A DNA stretch of 64,000 bases from Calditrichota bacterium (GTDB lineage: Bacteria; Calditrichota; Calditrichia; Calditrichales; J004). Location: the NCBI GenBank assembly GCA_013112635.1, contig JABFGF010000002.1, positions 310,001-374,000 on the forward strand. Reading direction: 5' to 3'. This document shows positions 34,232 through 43,396 of this stretch, one piece after another. The position numbers were made by a program, and so were the translations under genes. Below the pieces are notes generated by a model. That model searched no databases and was not told where the DNA came from. It was given only the letters and a program-made list of their open reading frames with translations. Within the stretch, counting starts at the first letter, position 1. Every line of letters starts with the position of its first letter.

Positions 34232-37200
34232 ATGTATCAATCTAATACTACAAAGAAGTTTTTAGCCATATTATTTGCCATAACCCTACTTTTTACAACC
34301 AACTCTGTTTTTGGCCAGGGTGTTACAACAGCGGCTATGAATGGTGTAATTGTAGATGTTGATGGTGAGCCATTACCGGGAGCAAATGTTGAGGTATTGC
34401 ACGATGAAAGTGGTACAAAATATGGTGCGGCCACTCGTGTAAACGGGCGTTTTGATGTTCCAAATATTAGAGTAGGTGGACCTTACACAATCATTGTTTC
34501 ATACATAGGATTCCAGAGCCAAAAACTGGAAAATGTATATATTGGTTTAGGGCAAAACCAAAGATTTGAATTCATACTTAAAGAAACATCATTATCAACA
34601 GAAGCCATAGTTGTTGAAGCTGGGGTAGATGATATTATAAATCCTAACAGAACAGGTGCCTCTACTAATATTGGTCAGCAACAGATAGAAGAACTTCCGA
34701 CCATTTCAAGAAGTGCACAAGATATTTACCGTTTAACACCTCAAGCCTCCGGTAATAGCTTTGGTGGGCGAAATAATTATTATAATAATTTTTCCCTCGA
34801 TGGGTCAATCTTTAATAATTCTTTTGGTTTAGATGTACCAACCCCAGGCGGACAAACAAATGCACAGCCAGTTAGTTTAGACGCTATCGAACAAATTCAG
34901 GTATCTATTGCTCCTTTTGATGTAAGACAAGGTGGTTTTACTGGTGCCGGTATCAATTCAGTTACGAGAAGCGGAACAAATAGATTTAGTGGTTCATTTT
35001 ATAATTTTATGAGAAATGAGAATTTCATTGGAGATGATGTTTCAGGTACTGTAGTTGAAAACCCAAATTTAACATATAGACAAACCGGTTTTCGATTAGG
35101 CGGACCGATTATTAAAAATGAATTATTCTTTTTTATAAACGCAGAACAAGAAAGAAGAGAAGAACCTGCAACAACAATAATCTCAAATACAGGTTCTAAC
35201 TCCGGTGCAAATGTATCAAGAGTAGCACAAAGTGATTTGAATGAAGTTATTTCAATTCTTGATAATCAATATGGTTATAAAACAGGTGCTTATCAGGGCT
35301 ACGATCATCAAACTGAAAATGATAAATTTTTAATGAAGATTAACTGGAACGTAAACACAGATCATCAGGCAAGCTTTAGATATAACCATTTAACATCTTG
35401 GCGTGATGTGTTGCCTCACCCTGCTATTTCTGCTGGAGGTCGGGGCCCTGATCTTAACTCAGTTCCTTTTGAAAATACAAGTTACATGATTAATAATAAT
35501 ATCAATTCATATGTGGCAGAACTGAACAGTAGTTTTGGAAGTTTTTCAAATCATTTACGTTTAGGATATACTTCTTTCAGAGATTTTAGGGATAGCAAAA
35601 GCGCTGCATTCCCTTCTGTTGATATAAATAAAGATGGATTGAACTATATATCATTTGGTTTAGAAAGATTTTCAACAAATAACTTATTAGACCAGGACGT
35701 CTTTCAATTCACTGATGATATCACCACCTATTTAGATGAGCACATTATAACTGCAGGCATCTCCTATGAAAGTTTTCAGTTTAATAACTCATTTAATTTG
35801 TTTTTCTATCCTGGACATACTTTCAGCTCAATGGATGAATTTAGGGCTGCAACAAACCCATTAGATCCATCATATATTGATTTTAATGCAGAAGTAGCCA
35901 GATCAGATTCAAATGCTTTTAAACTTGATGAAGTTGATTTAGCGCAACTTTCATTTTATGTACAGGATGAGTGGCAGGCAACAGACGACCTCATCTTAAC
36001 AGGTGGTTTAAGAGTAGATATGCCTATTTACTTTACTGAACCGGCAAACAATGCTGAGATTTTAGCAGAAACTTTTAATGATGAAAATGGCAACGATGTA
36101 AAATTTGACGTAAGCAAACTGCCTGATACTTCGCCATTATGGTCACCACGTCTTGGATTTAACTGGGATGTTAATAGCGACAGGACTTTTCAATTACGTG
36201 GCGGAACTGGTGTTTTTACAGGTCGCCTACGGTTTGTTTGGATAAGTAATCAAATTTCAAATGCAGCGATAGCCCCGTTTTACACGTTTCAAATAAACTC
36301 CACCGTTGATGATTTTAAGTGGCCTCAAACGTGGAGAACAAATCTTGCTATTGACAAGGAACTTCCTTTTGGGATTATTGGAACATTGGAAGGTATTTTC
36401 TCCAAAGATATAAATGCTGTAGTTCATCGTAATTATAATATGGCACCTCCAACCGGAAAAGCTGTTGGAGCAGATAACCGTGAAATTTTTGCGAGTACCG
36501 ATTCGACTGCCGAGAATAAATTGAATGGATTTTTCACCGGTGGGCCACTTGGGGTAAGTTTCTTAGACGCTGGGGCTATTATTTTGGATAATACTGATGA
36601 AGGTTATCAGTACAGTATAACCGGCCAGCTTCAGAAAAAGTTCGGTATGGATTTAACCACAAGCATAGCTTATACTTTTTCTGAAGCAAAAGATATTACA
36701 AGTAGTCCTGGTGAAATCGCTGCTGACGCTTTTCAATTGAATCAAATTGTTGGCAACCCAAATAAACCTGAGTTAGCATTTTCGGATTTTGGATTACGTC
36801 ATAGATTTGTTGGAACAGCTTCTTATAAGAAACAATGGAATGATTTCCTTGGAACATCAGTGTCATTATTTTTCGAAGCGGCCCAGGGTGATCGCTTTTC
36901 TTATGTTTATGCCGGCGACATGAACCTTGATGGAATACCTCAAAATAATGACTTAATGTACGTTCCACAAAATTCATCCGAAATTAATCTGGTTCCAGTT
37001 GATGCATCTGATACTCGCACCGAAGCTGAAATATGGAGTCAGTTAAATAACTATATTAAACAAGATGATTACTTGAGTGAGAGGCGCGGAAAATATGCAG
37101 AGCGTAATGGTGCTTTAGGGGAATGGTTCTCTGAAATTGATATTCGTTTATTGCAGGATTTTAATTTTGACATGGGTCAAGATAAACACACATTTCAGTT

Positions 37201-37429
37201 AAGCCTCGATATCTTAAATTTAGGAAATCTAATAAATCCTGATTGGGGTGTACGAAGATTTCCAATCAATAAAGCTCCGCTTACATTTGTTGGATACAAT
37301 AGTGATGGTGAACCTGAATTTAGTTTTCCTCTAAAAGATGGGAAACCTCTTTCTGAGACCTTTACAGATAACACAAGTCTTATATCGCGTTGGCGAATTC
37401 AGGTTGGTGTAAGGTACCTATTTAATTAG
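34232..37429 (+). CDS. TonB-dependent receptor with carboxypeptidase-regulatory N-domain
   Basis: A 1065-residue outer-membrane receptor. A signal peptide (FLAILFAITLLFTTNSVFGQ) is followed by a carboxypeptidase-regulatory-like domain at residues 35-115 (GVIVDVDGEPLPGANVEVLH), a plug near 130-250 (VNSVTRSG-like INSVTRSGTNRFSGSFYNF), and a long beta-barrel ending in WRIQVGVRYLFN with a C-terminal aromatic-rich strand. This is the OmpA/Oar-like type more than SusC; no SusD gene is next to it. AAGGAGG precedes the ATG and a terminator follows. Ligand unknown. Confidence 0.9.
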   Translation: MYQSNTTKKFLAILFAITLLFTTNSVFGQGVTTAAMNGVIVDVDGEPLPGANVEVLHDESGTKYGAATRVNGRFDVPNIRVGGPYTIIVSYIGFQSQKLENVYIGLGQNQRFEFILKETSLSTEAIVVEAGVDDIINPNRTGASTNIGQQQIEELPTISRSAQDIYRLTPQASGNSFGGRNNYYNNFSLDGSIFNNSFGLDVPTPGGQTNAQPVSLDAIEQIQVSIAPFDVRQGGFTGAGINSVTRSGTNRFSGSFYNFMRNENFIGDDVSGTVVENPNLTYRQTGFRLGGPIIKNELFFFINAEQERREEPATTIISNTGSNSGANVSRVAQSDLNEVISILDNQYGYKTGAYQGYDHQTENDKFLMKINWNVNTDHQASFRYNHLTSWRDVLPHPAISAGGRGPDLNSVPFENTSYMINNNINSYVAELNSSFGSFSNHLRLGYTSFRDFRDSKSAAFPSVDINKDGLNYISFGLERFSTNNLLDQDVFQFTDDITTYLDEHIITAGISYESFQFNNSFNLFFYPGHTFSSMDEFRAATNPLDPSYIDFNAEVARSDSNAFKLDEVDLAQLSFYVQDEWQATDDLILTGGLRVDMPIYFTEPANNAEILAETFNDENGNDVKFDVSKLPDTSPLWSPRLGFNWDVNSDRTFQLRGGTGVFTGRLRFVWISNQISNAAIAPFYTFQINSTVDDFKWPQTWRTNLAIDKELPFGIIGTLEGIFSKDINAVVHRNYNMAPPTGKAVGADNREIFASTDSTAENKLNGFFTGGPLGVSFLDAGAIILDNTDEGYQYSITGQLQKKFGMDLTTSIAYTFSEAKDITSSPGEIAADAFQLNQIVGNPNKPELAFSDFGLRHRFVGTASYKKQWNDFLGTSVSLFFEAAQGDRFSYVYAGDMNLDGIPQNNDLMYVPQNSSEINLVPVDASDTRTEAEIWSQLNNYIKQDDYLSERRGKYAERNGALGEWFSEIDIRLLQDFNFDMGQDKHTFQLSLDILNLGNLINPDWGVRRFPINKAPLTFVGYNSDGEPEFSFPLKDGKPLSETFTDNTSLISRWRIQVGVRYLFN

Positions 37430-37443
37430 TCTTTTCACTTCAG

Positions 37444-37474
37444 CCCTCCCGGAAAATTCGGGAGGGTTTTTTTC
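37444..37474 (+). terminator. Rho-independent terminator of the TonB receptor gene
   Basis: CCCTCCCG, a seven-base loop, then CGGGAGGG and TTTTTTT. A perfect eight-pair GC stem, 14 bases after the stop codon. Confidence 0.95.
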
Positions 37475-37568
37475 AAAATTTTCATATAAAAATTGTTTTC
37501 CTTATTTTTCTTTCTGTAAATTCCCTGATAAAATATTTCAGCAAAACTAAATTTATGCAGGCCCTAAA

Positions 37569-38981
37569 ATGAAACACGGAAAACTTATTATTTCCATAGT
37601 AATTCCCATTCTAATATTACTAATCCCAACAGAGTTTATTCCAATAAAAGATTTAAGCATCGTTGAGCATCGAGTAATTGCAATTTTTGCTTTGGCTACA
37701 TTATTCTGGGTGTTGGAACCAATCCCCATTTTTGCAACTTCAATGTTGATCATCACCCTGGAACTTTTAATGATTTCTACCAACAGCTTATCATTCTTAC
37801 GATCTACACCAGATGCTGAAGGGTTTGGGATCCTGATTAATTATAAAGCTATTATGGGAACTCTGGCATCACCCATTATTGTACTTTTTTTGGGTGGTTT
37901 TTTCCTGGCAATGGCAGCCACAAAATATCGGTTGGATGTAAACCTGGCCCGGGTTCTCCTTAAGCCTTTTGGTACAAATCCCCGCTTCGTGCTTATGGGT
38001 TTGATGATAGTAACAGCACTTTTTTCCATGTTTATGAGTAATACTGCAACAACGGCAATGATGCTGGCAATTCTTGCTCCGGTACTGGCTCTCTTCTCAA
38101 AAGACGATCCTGCAAAAGTAGCATTTTTATTGGGAATTCCTTTTGCAGCAAACATTGGTGGTATTGGAACACCAATCGGGACGCCACCTAATGCAGTTGC
38201 CATGAAATACCTGGTTGGTGATGCCGCAATTTCATTTAGCTCATGGATGTCATTTGCTTTGCCTTATGCGATTGTAATGTTGGTTATTGTCTGGTTTTTG
38301 CTGCTGTTTCTTTTTAAGCCAAAAAGTGAACGAATTGAATTAAAAATAAAAAGCAAGTTCATGCGCAGCCCTAAAGCTATAACGGTGTATATTACTTTTG
38401 CCGGAACAATTCTACTGTGGATTTTAAGCGATTTGCATGGCCTCAAATCATATGTTGTGGCCATGATTCCTGTTTCTGTTTTTCTTGTTTCCGGAATTTT
38501 AAATGCCGAAGATATTAAACGTTTAAGCTGGGATGTGCTTTGGTTAATTGCCGGCGGTATTGCACTTGGTATGGCCATGGAAAAAACGGGTTTATCTGCT
38601 CACTTGATTGAATCAATTCCGTTTGCACAATTTGATCCATTATTTATTATATTTATCGCCACAACCATTGCAGCATTGATGGCAACATTTATGTCCAACA
38701 CTGCAACGGCAAACCTTGTGCTTCCTGTTATGGCAGCACTTGGCGCCAACCTGGATTCATTAACAGCACTTGGCGGAAGTAAAATGTTAATAGTCGCTGT
38801 GACAATTTCCTGCTCAATTGCAATGTCTTTGCCGGTTAGTACGCCTCCAAATGCGATGGCCTATGCCAGTGGACAAATTAAAAGCAATCAAATGATGCGA
38901 TCCGGAATAATAATTGGATTAATTGCTATGGCATTTCTTTATGTTTTATTAACTATTTTAAAAATGGTCAATTTTCTATGA
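37569..38981 (+). CDS. SLC13/DASS-family anion transporter
   Basis: A 470-residue inner-membrane carrier of the divalent anion:sodium symporter family. The two sodium/substrate SNT motifs are present (SNTATTAMMLAILAPV near residue 157 and SNTATANLVLPVMAAL near residue 377), each followed by a TPPNA loop (IGTPIGTPPNAVAM and PVSTPPNAMAYASG). About 11-12 membrane segments. Likely cargo is a di- or tricarboxylate, sulfate or similar anion; the sequence does not settle it. Its end overlaps the kinase gene, so carrier and sensor are made together. Confidence 0.92.
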   Translation: MKHGKLIISIVIPILILLIPTEFIPIKDLSIVEHRVIAIFALATLFWVLEPIPIFATSMLIITLELLMISTNSLSFLRSTPDAEGFGILINYKAIMGTLASPIIVLFLGGFFLAMAATKYRLDVNLARVLLKPFGTNPRFVLMGLMIVTALFSMFMSNTATTAMMLAILAPVLALFSKDDPAKVAFLLGIPFAANIGGIGTPIGTPPNAVAMKYLVGDAAISFSSWMSFALPYAIVMLVIVWFLLLFLFKPKSERIELKIKSKFMRSPKAITVYITFAGTILLWILSDLHGLKSYVVAMIPVSVFLVSGILNAEDIKRLSWDVLWLIAGGIALGMAMEKTGLSAHLIESIPFAQFDPLFIIFIATTIAALMATFMSNTATANLVLPVMAALGANLDSLTALGGSKMLIVAVTISCSIAMSLPVSTPPNAMAYASGQIKSNQMMRSGIIIGLIAMAFLYVLLTILKMVNFL

Positions 38982-40321
38982 TCCCCAATGTTCAAAGTGA
39001 AGATGCAAAATGGGTTGTGGAAACGTACTTCTCCAATCCTGAGCGAAAAATTAGTATAAAAAAAGGGGAAGTTCTCCTAAAAGAAGATCAGATTAATAAC
39101 CGGCTATTTCTTGTTCTTGATGGGAAATTTTCCGGCAGTGTAACTGATGACAAGGGCAATCAACAAGAGGCGTTTCGTACATTCCCCGGGAAATATATTG
39201 GACTTCATTCTTTTTTTTCAGGGTCATTTACAAGCATCGCAACCGTACGGGCAATGTCTGATTCTGAAGTAGTTTTTATGGAAAGACACGATCCGGTTGT
39301 ACCATACAAAGGCCGCTTAACTTTAGAAGAACAGTTTATGCCAATCGTGGTTTTTGGATTGGTTAACCGTCAGCAAAGTGAATTAAACCTTTTTAAAGAA
39401 AAAGAAGCTACATATAAAAAACTGATTGAACATGAAAAACAGGCCTCTTTGGGTAAAATGGCTGCAGGAATTGCACATGAATTAAACAACGCGGTTGCAG
39501 TTTTATTCAGCAGCGCAAATTGGTTGATTGAAAAAATTGCCCATACATGGCAAGATCAAAAAGAGACCGCTATTTTTGAAGCAGGGCTTTTAAGCGGCCG
39601 ACATTTAAGCAGCCGGGAAAAGCGTGAACTGCAAAAAATGTGGCAAAGTAAACATAGTTTATCATCAACCGCAGCAAAAGCCCTTGCACAGACTGGATTG
39701 CCGGAACAAACCCTGTTACGATTGAATAACAATCTTGAGAAAAGTTCTGAGCGACTGAATATGCTTTGGGAAATCGGGGCCTCATTAAATGATATGCGTA
39801 CGGCCTCACAACACGCCAAACACGTTGTGAAATCTGTTAAACTATTGGGCGCCAAAAGCACCGATCGGGAAAGACTGAATATTAATGAAAGTATAGAGAA
39901 TGCCCTGGCTCTTTTAAGTACAAAAGTGAAAACAGTTAATCTGGAAGCTGATCTTGGACAGCTACCAGTTTTTAGTGCCAACATGGGCGAAATGGTGCAG
40001 GTATGGTTAAATCTGACAAAGAATGCTATTGAAGCGTTAAATAGTGCAAAATCTGCAGACCCGAAAATTAATGTTAAAAGTTACGGTGACACAAAAAAAA
40101 TATATGTTGAAATAAGTGATAACGGACCGGGTATTCCTTCAGAATTACAAAAAGCCATTTTCGAACCAGACGTAACTACCAAAAAAACCGGCATGTCATT
40201 TGGCCTGGGGTTGGGGTTAGCCATTGTTAAAAGAATTGTTTCTTCATATAATGGAAAAGTAAAGTTAACCAGTTCAGAATCCGGAAGCACATTTAAAATA
40301 AGTTTACCATTGGAGCATTAA
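38978..40321 (+). CDS. Sensor histidine kinase with N-terminal cyclic-nucleotide-binding-like domain
   Basis: A 447-residue soluble kinase. Residues 10-130 look like a cNMP-binding domain (KKGEVLLKEDQINNRLFLVL, GKYIGLHSFFSG). A coiled coil leads to the H-box KMAAGIAHELNN with His167. The N-box (NLTKNAIEAL, Asn349) is about 180 residues later, some 75 more than usual, because of an insertion around 185-265. The ATPase domain has DNGPGIP, FEPDVTT and GLGLGLAIVKRI. It is translationally coupled to the transporter gene and followed by a receiver protein. Confidence 0.9.
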   Translation: MIPNVQSEDAKWVVETYFSNPERKISIKKGEVLLKEDQINNRLFLVLDGKFSGSVTDDKGNQQEAFRTFPGKYIGLHSFFSGSFTSIATVRAMSDSEVVFMERHDPVVPYKGRLTLEEQFMPIVVFGLVNRQQSELNLFKEKEATYKKLIEHEKQASLGKMAAGIAHELNNAVAVLFSSANWLIEKIAHTWQDQKETAIFEAGLLSGRHLSSREKRELQKMWQSKHSLSSTAAKALAQTGLPEQTLLRLNNNLEKSSERLNMLWEIGASLNDMRTASQHAKHVVKSVKLLGAKSTDRERLNINESIENALALLSTKVKTVNLEADLGQLPVFSANMGEMVQVWLNLTKNAIEALNSAKSADPKINVKSYGDTKKIYVEISDNGPGIPSELQKAIFEPDVTTKKTGMSFGLGLGLAIVKRIVSSYNGKVKLTSSESGSTFKISLPLEH

Positions 40322-40322
40322 A

Positions 40323-40805
40323 ATGGAAAAAGTAAATATTATCTGTATCGATGATCAGCGTGAAGTTTTGGCTGCAGTTCAAAAGGATTTAGTAATGTTT
40401 GAGCCAATGGCAGAAATTATTGAATGCGAATCTTCGGAAGAAGCAGAAGAAGTTCTGGAAGATTTATACGCTGAAGAAAAACCCGTAGCAATGATCATCT
40501 CAGATCATATTATGCCGGATGAAAACGGCGTTGAGTTTCTTGCCCGCATGCAAAAAGACGATCGATTTAAAAAAGTCTCCTCAATTTTATTAACCGGCCT
40601 TGCCACACACCAGGATACAATTGAAGCCATCAATCGTGCACGAATAAGTCATTATATTGAAAAACCATGGAAAGCCGAAGATCTGCAAAATAAGATTAAA
40701 GCACTCCTGACACATTTTATTTTGGCCAGTGGACGTGATTATACAGATTACCAGGAATTTATGGATCAGGATGTAATTATTCAGGAAATGCGCAACAGAG
40801 TTTAA
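40323..40805 (+). CDS. Single-domain response regulator
   Basis: A 160-residue receiver protein. The acidic pocket is in IICIDDQREV, the phospho-acceptor Asp in MIISDHIMPDENG near residue 61, the Thr in ILLTGLA, and the Lys in YIEKPWKAEDL. After residue 125 there is only a helical tail (THFILASGRDYTDYQEFMDQ); no DNA-binding or enzyme domain exists, so it probably acts by protein contact. It begins two bases after the kinase stop and is its clear partner. Confidence 0.92.
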   Translation: MEKVNIICIDDQREVLAAVQKDLVMFEPMAEIIECESSEEAEEVLEDLYAEEKPVAMIISDHIMPDENGVEFLARMQKDDRFKKVSSILLTGLATHQDTIEAINRARISHYIEKPWKAEDLQNKIKALLTHFILASGRDYTDYQEFMDQDVIIQEMRNRV

Positions 40806-41048
40806 GAATCATAATTGATAATTTTAAAATCAATTAATTGCCAACCAAATTTTTGAAAAACCTGTGAAATTTATGGATCAAATCTCAATGAAATTATTTT
40901 GAATTTTGGCCTGAGTTAAATAATTCCTTTTAGCGTCAATTTATTTTTATTCCCTCCCTTTAATTAAAATTATTTGTAACCCCCTTTTAACGAGAATCAT
41001 CTTAAACAGTATCTAAATTATTTATCACAATTTTAAAAGGAGTTACAA

Positions 41049-41390
41049 ATGTTACAGACAGACTTAACGCACATTGAATCGGAAGAAGCTTTTAAAGCAA
41101 CATTGGAAGAAAATGAAAATGTAATGATTTGCTGCGGACGGATGGGACCGATGTGTATTCCGGTTTACGAAGTTATGGAAGAAATTGAAGGCGACTATAA
41201 ACATGTGAAATTTGCTGATATGGCTTTTGATTCACCCTACTCACATGTAATCCGCTCACTGCCGGAGTGCACAACTTTTAACGGTTTGCCTTTTACAGTC
41301 TATTTTAAAAATGGCAAAGTTGTAAAAGCAACAAGCAGCATACAAGATATGGATCAGGTTACGTCAATTTTAGATGAGAACTTTAAATAG
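41049..41390 (+). CDS. Atypical thioredoxin-like protein with CX6C motif
   Basis: A 113-residue thioredoxin-fold protein. Where thioredoxin has WCGPC it has ICCGRMGPMCIPVYEVMEEI: a Cys pair, then six residues, then another Cys. The rest follows the fold: HVKFADMAFDSP as strand three and the cis-Pro position in NGLPFTVYFKNGKVVKAT. No signal peptide. It precedes a thioredoxin reductase gene by 62 bases, so it is probably that enzyme's substrate. AAAGGAG precedes the ATG. Confidence 0.85.
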   Translation: MLQTDLTHIESEEAFKATLEENENVMICCGRMGPMCIPVYEVMEEIEGDYKHVKFADMAFDSPYSHVIRSLPECTTFNGLPFTVYFKNGKVVKATSSIQDMDQVTSILDENFK

Positions 41391-41400
41391 CAATAAATAT

Positions 41401-41435
41401 CGATGCCATCGCTAAAAGTGATGGTATCGTTTTTA
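41401..41435 (+). terminator. Hairpin between the thioredoxin-like gene and trxB
   Basis: CGATGCCATCGCT pairs with AGTGATGGTATCG across AAA, with two G-U type mismatches, and TTTTTAAAT follows. It can act as a terminator or attenuator before the reductase gene. A near copy lies after the reductase gene. Confidence 0.7.
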
Positions 41436-41452
41436 AATAATATGGAAATAAA

Positions 41453-42373
41453 ATGAAAACAGATTATGATGTAATTGTGATTGGAGCCGGACCTGCTGGA
41501 CTGACAGCCGGAATGTATCTTTCCCGTGCAAAAATGAACACACTTATTTTAAACCAGGGTGCAGTAGGCGGACAAACGGTTTTGACCCACAAAGTGGCAA
41601 ACTATCCCGGCATTGAAAGCATTAATGGTTTTCAGCTTGCCCGAACAATGAAAGCCCAGGCTAAGAGTTTTGGATGCACTATAAAATCGAACATTAAGAT
41701 TACAAATTTGCGACTTGAAGGCCCAATAAAAAAAGTTGAAACCAATAATAAAAACAGCTATTCGGCAAAAGCCGTGATTTTAGCAACCGGTGGACGATCC
41801 CGATCTTTAGGTGTTGCAGGTGAGGAGGATTATAAAGGTCAGGGAATTTCCTATTGTGCCACCTGCGATGGCGACTTTTTTCAGGATAAAGAAATTATTG
41901 TTGTGGGTGGTGGAAACTCAGCGCTGGAAGAAGCTGTCTCGCTGACAAAATATGCCAGCAAAGTAACTGTGGTTCACCAGTTCGATCATTTTCAGGCTTT
42001 TGAACATGCAGTTAAGGAAGCCAAAAACAATCCTAAAATTGATTTTATTATGGAATCAACCATTGTTGAATTTTCCGGAGATGACCAGCTAACTGGTGTA
42101 AAAATAAAAAACCTTAAAACTGGTAAAATTTCTTACAAACAAATTGACGGGGTTTTTATTCTGATTGGATATGTTCCCAATACGGAGCTTTTTGAAAATA
42201 TAATCTCAACAAATGAAAGAAATGAGATTATTGTAAATCAGGATCTTGAAACAAATATAGAAGGGGTTTATTCTGCGGGTGATGCCAATGCTAAAAAGTA
42301 CAGGCAAATAACAACCGCTGTGGCAGATGGGACTATTGCTGCTTTAAATGTTATGGAATATTTACACGATTAG
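41453..42373 (+). CDS. trxB: Thioredoxin reductase
   Basis: A 306-residue low-Mr flavoprotein that passes electrons from NADPH through FAD to a CxxC dithiol. Motifs are VIVIGAGPAGLTAGMYLSRA for FAD, YCATCDGDFF near residue 135 for the redox pair, VVGGGNSALEEAVSL for NADPH, and GVYSAGDANAKKYRQITTAV near the end. It lies just downstream of the CX6C thioredoxin-like gene. The encoded arsenate reductase (62413) is of the thioredoxin-dependent type and might also draw on such a system. Confidence 0.95.
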   Translation: MKTDYDVIVIGAGPAGLTAGMYLSRAKMNTLILNQGAVGGQTVLTHKVANYPGIESINGFQLARTMKAQAKSFGCTIKSNIKITNLRLEGPIKKVETNNKNSYSAKAVILATGGRSRSLGVAGEEDYKGQGISYCATCDGDFFQDKEIIVVGGGNSALEEAVSLTKYASKVTVVHQFDHFQAFEHAVKEAKNNPKIDFIMESTIVEFSGDDQLTGVKIKNLKTGKISYKQIDGVFILIGYVPNTELFENIISTNERNEIIVNQDLETNIEGVYSAGDANAKKYRQITTAVADGTIAALNVMEYLHD

Positions 42374-42383
42374 ATTTTAAAAC

Positions 42384-42412
42384 CGATGCCGTCACTTTGA
42401 GTGATGGCATCG
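42384..42412. repeat. Hairpin repeat after trxB, copy of the one before it
   Basis: CGATGCCGTCACT and AGTGATGGCATCG are inverted arms around TTG. The arms nearly match those at 41401-41430. On the minus strand GGTTTTAAAA follows, so it could terminate the aldo/keto reductase transcript as well. Confidence 0.75.
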
Positions 42413-42422
42413 ATGAATCATT

Positions 42423-43388
42423 TTAATAAAAACTCCTCACCCAACGGTGTTCTTTAAGTTTCTCCATCAATCCAGCAGATAAAGAACCACTAGCAACACT
42501 TTTTACATTGGCCAATAAATTGCGTTCTTTACGCATTCCCGGAATAACAGTCGTCACAGCTTCAAAACCAATAATATAGCGTAATGCCGCTTCAGCAATA
42601 TTATCACACTCTCCGGAAATATCTTCCTGAATTTTTTGAACCCGGTCCCAGACTTGTTGTTTGCGGTCTCCGCGGAAATAGTGGTTACGCCAATCCTTTT
42701 CGGGAAAAACAGTATCCGGTTTTATATTTCCCGTTAAGCTTCCTTCATCAAAAGGAACTCGCGCTAATATGCTGATATTATTCTCAAGGCAAAATGAAAA
42801 AAGTTCATCTGTGGGAGACTGATCGAAAATATTAAAAATAACCTGGAAAGAATCAATCATACCCGTTTGACCAGCTTTAATGCCATTGGCAGGCTGGTGG
42901 TCATTTATCGAAATTCCAAAATATCGCACCTTGCCCTGCTCTTTCAATTTAAAGATTGCCTCTTTCCATTCATCCTGATCAGCCCATGCATCATTCCAAA
43001 CATGAAACTGTTGCAGATCGATATAATCACGATTAAAATGACGCAGGCTTTTTTCTGTCATTTCAATAATGTGATCTTTGGGGAATGCGTCTTTTAATTT
43101 GGTTTTATTTTTTGCCGGCCATTGCATGTTTTTTGGCGGTACTTTGGAGGTTAGAAACAGGTTACTTCCATGTTCTTTCTCAACCTCACCCAATAGTTTT
43201 TCACTATGGCCATCGCCATAAACATACGCCGAGTCAAAAAGATTTACACCGGATTCAATAGCTTTGTGCAGCGTCTTTTTTGATTCATTATCATCTTCGC
43301 CGCGCCACATTCCCCCGCCAATTCCCCAGGCGCCATAACCAAGCAGGGATACAGTTTCATCTGATTTTGAAAATTTTTTTAAAGTCAT
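42423..43388 (-). CDS. Aldo/keto reductase family protein
   Basis: A 321-residue TIM-barrel oxidoreductase. Visible are LFDSAYVYGDGHSEKLLGE with catalytic Asp and Tyr, FLTSKVPPKNM with the Lys, and LQQFHVWND with the His position. The NADPH-binding end has TTVIPGMRKERNLLANV. Substrate cannot be told. It lies eight bases after the lipoprotein gene on the same strand. Confidence 0.9.
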   Translation of the reverse strand: MTLKKFSKSDETVSLLGYGAWGIGGGMWRGEDDNESKKTLHKAIESGVNLFDSAYVYGDGHSEKLLGEVEKEHGSNLFLTSKVPPKNMQWPAKNKTKLKDAFPKDHIIEMTEKSLRHFNRDYIDLQQFHVWNDAWADQDEWKEAIFKLKEQGKVRYFGISINDHQPANGIKAGQTGMIDSFQVIFNIFDQSPTDELFSFCLENNISILARVPFDEGSLTGNIKPDTVFPEKDWRNHYFRGDRKQQVWDRVQKIQEDISGECDNIAEAALRYIIGFEAVTTVIPGMRKERNLLANVKSVASGSLSAGLMEKLKEHRWVRSFY

Positions 43389-43396
43389 AATATCTC

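Noticed and set aside
34232-37429. SusC-type glycan uptake locus
   Set aside because: No SusD-like gene or glycan enzymes adjoin it, and the receptor reads more like the Oar/OmpA-like type.
38264-38578. Minus-strand open frame antisense to the SLC13 gene
   Set aside because: A shadow frame without domain content or ribosome site.
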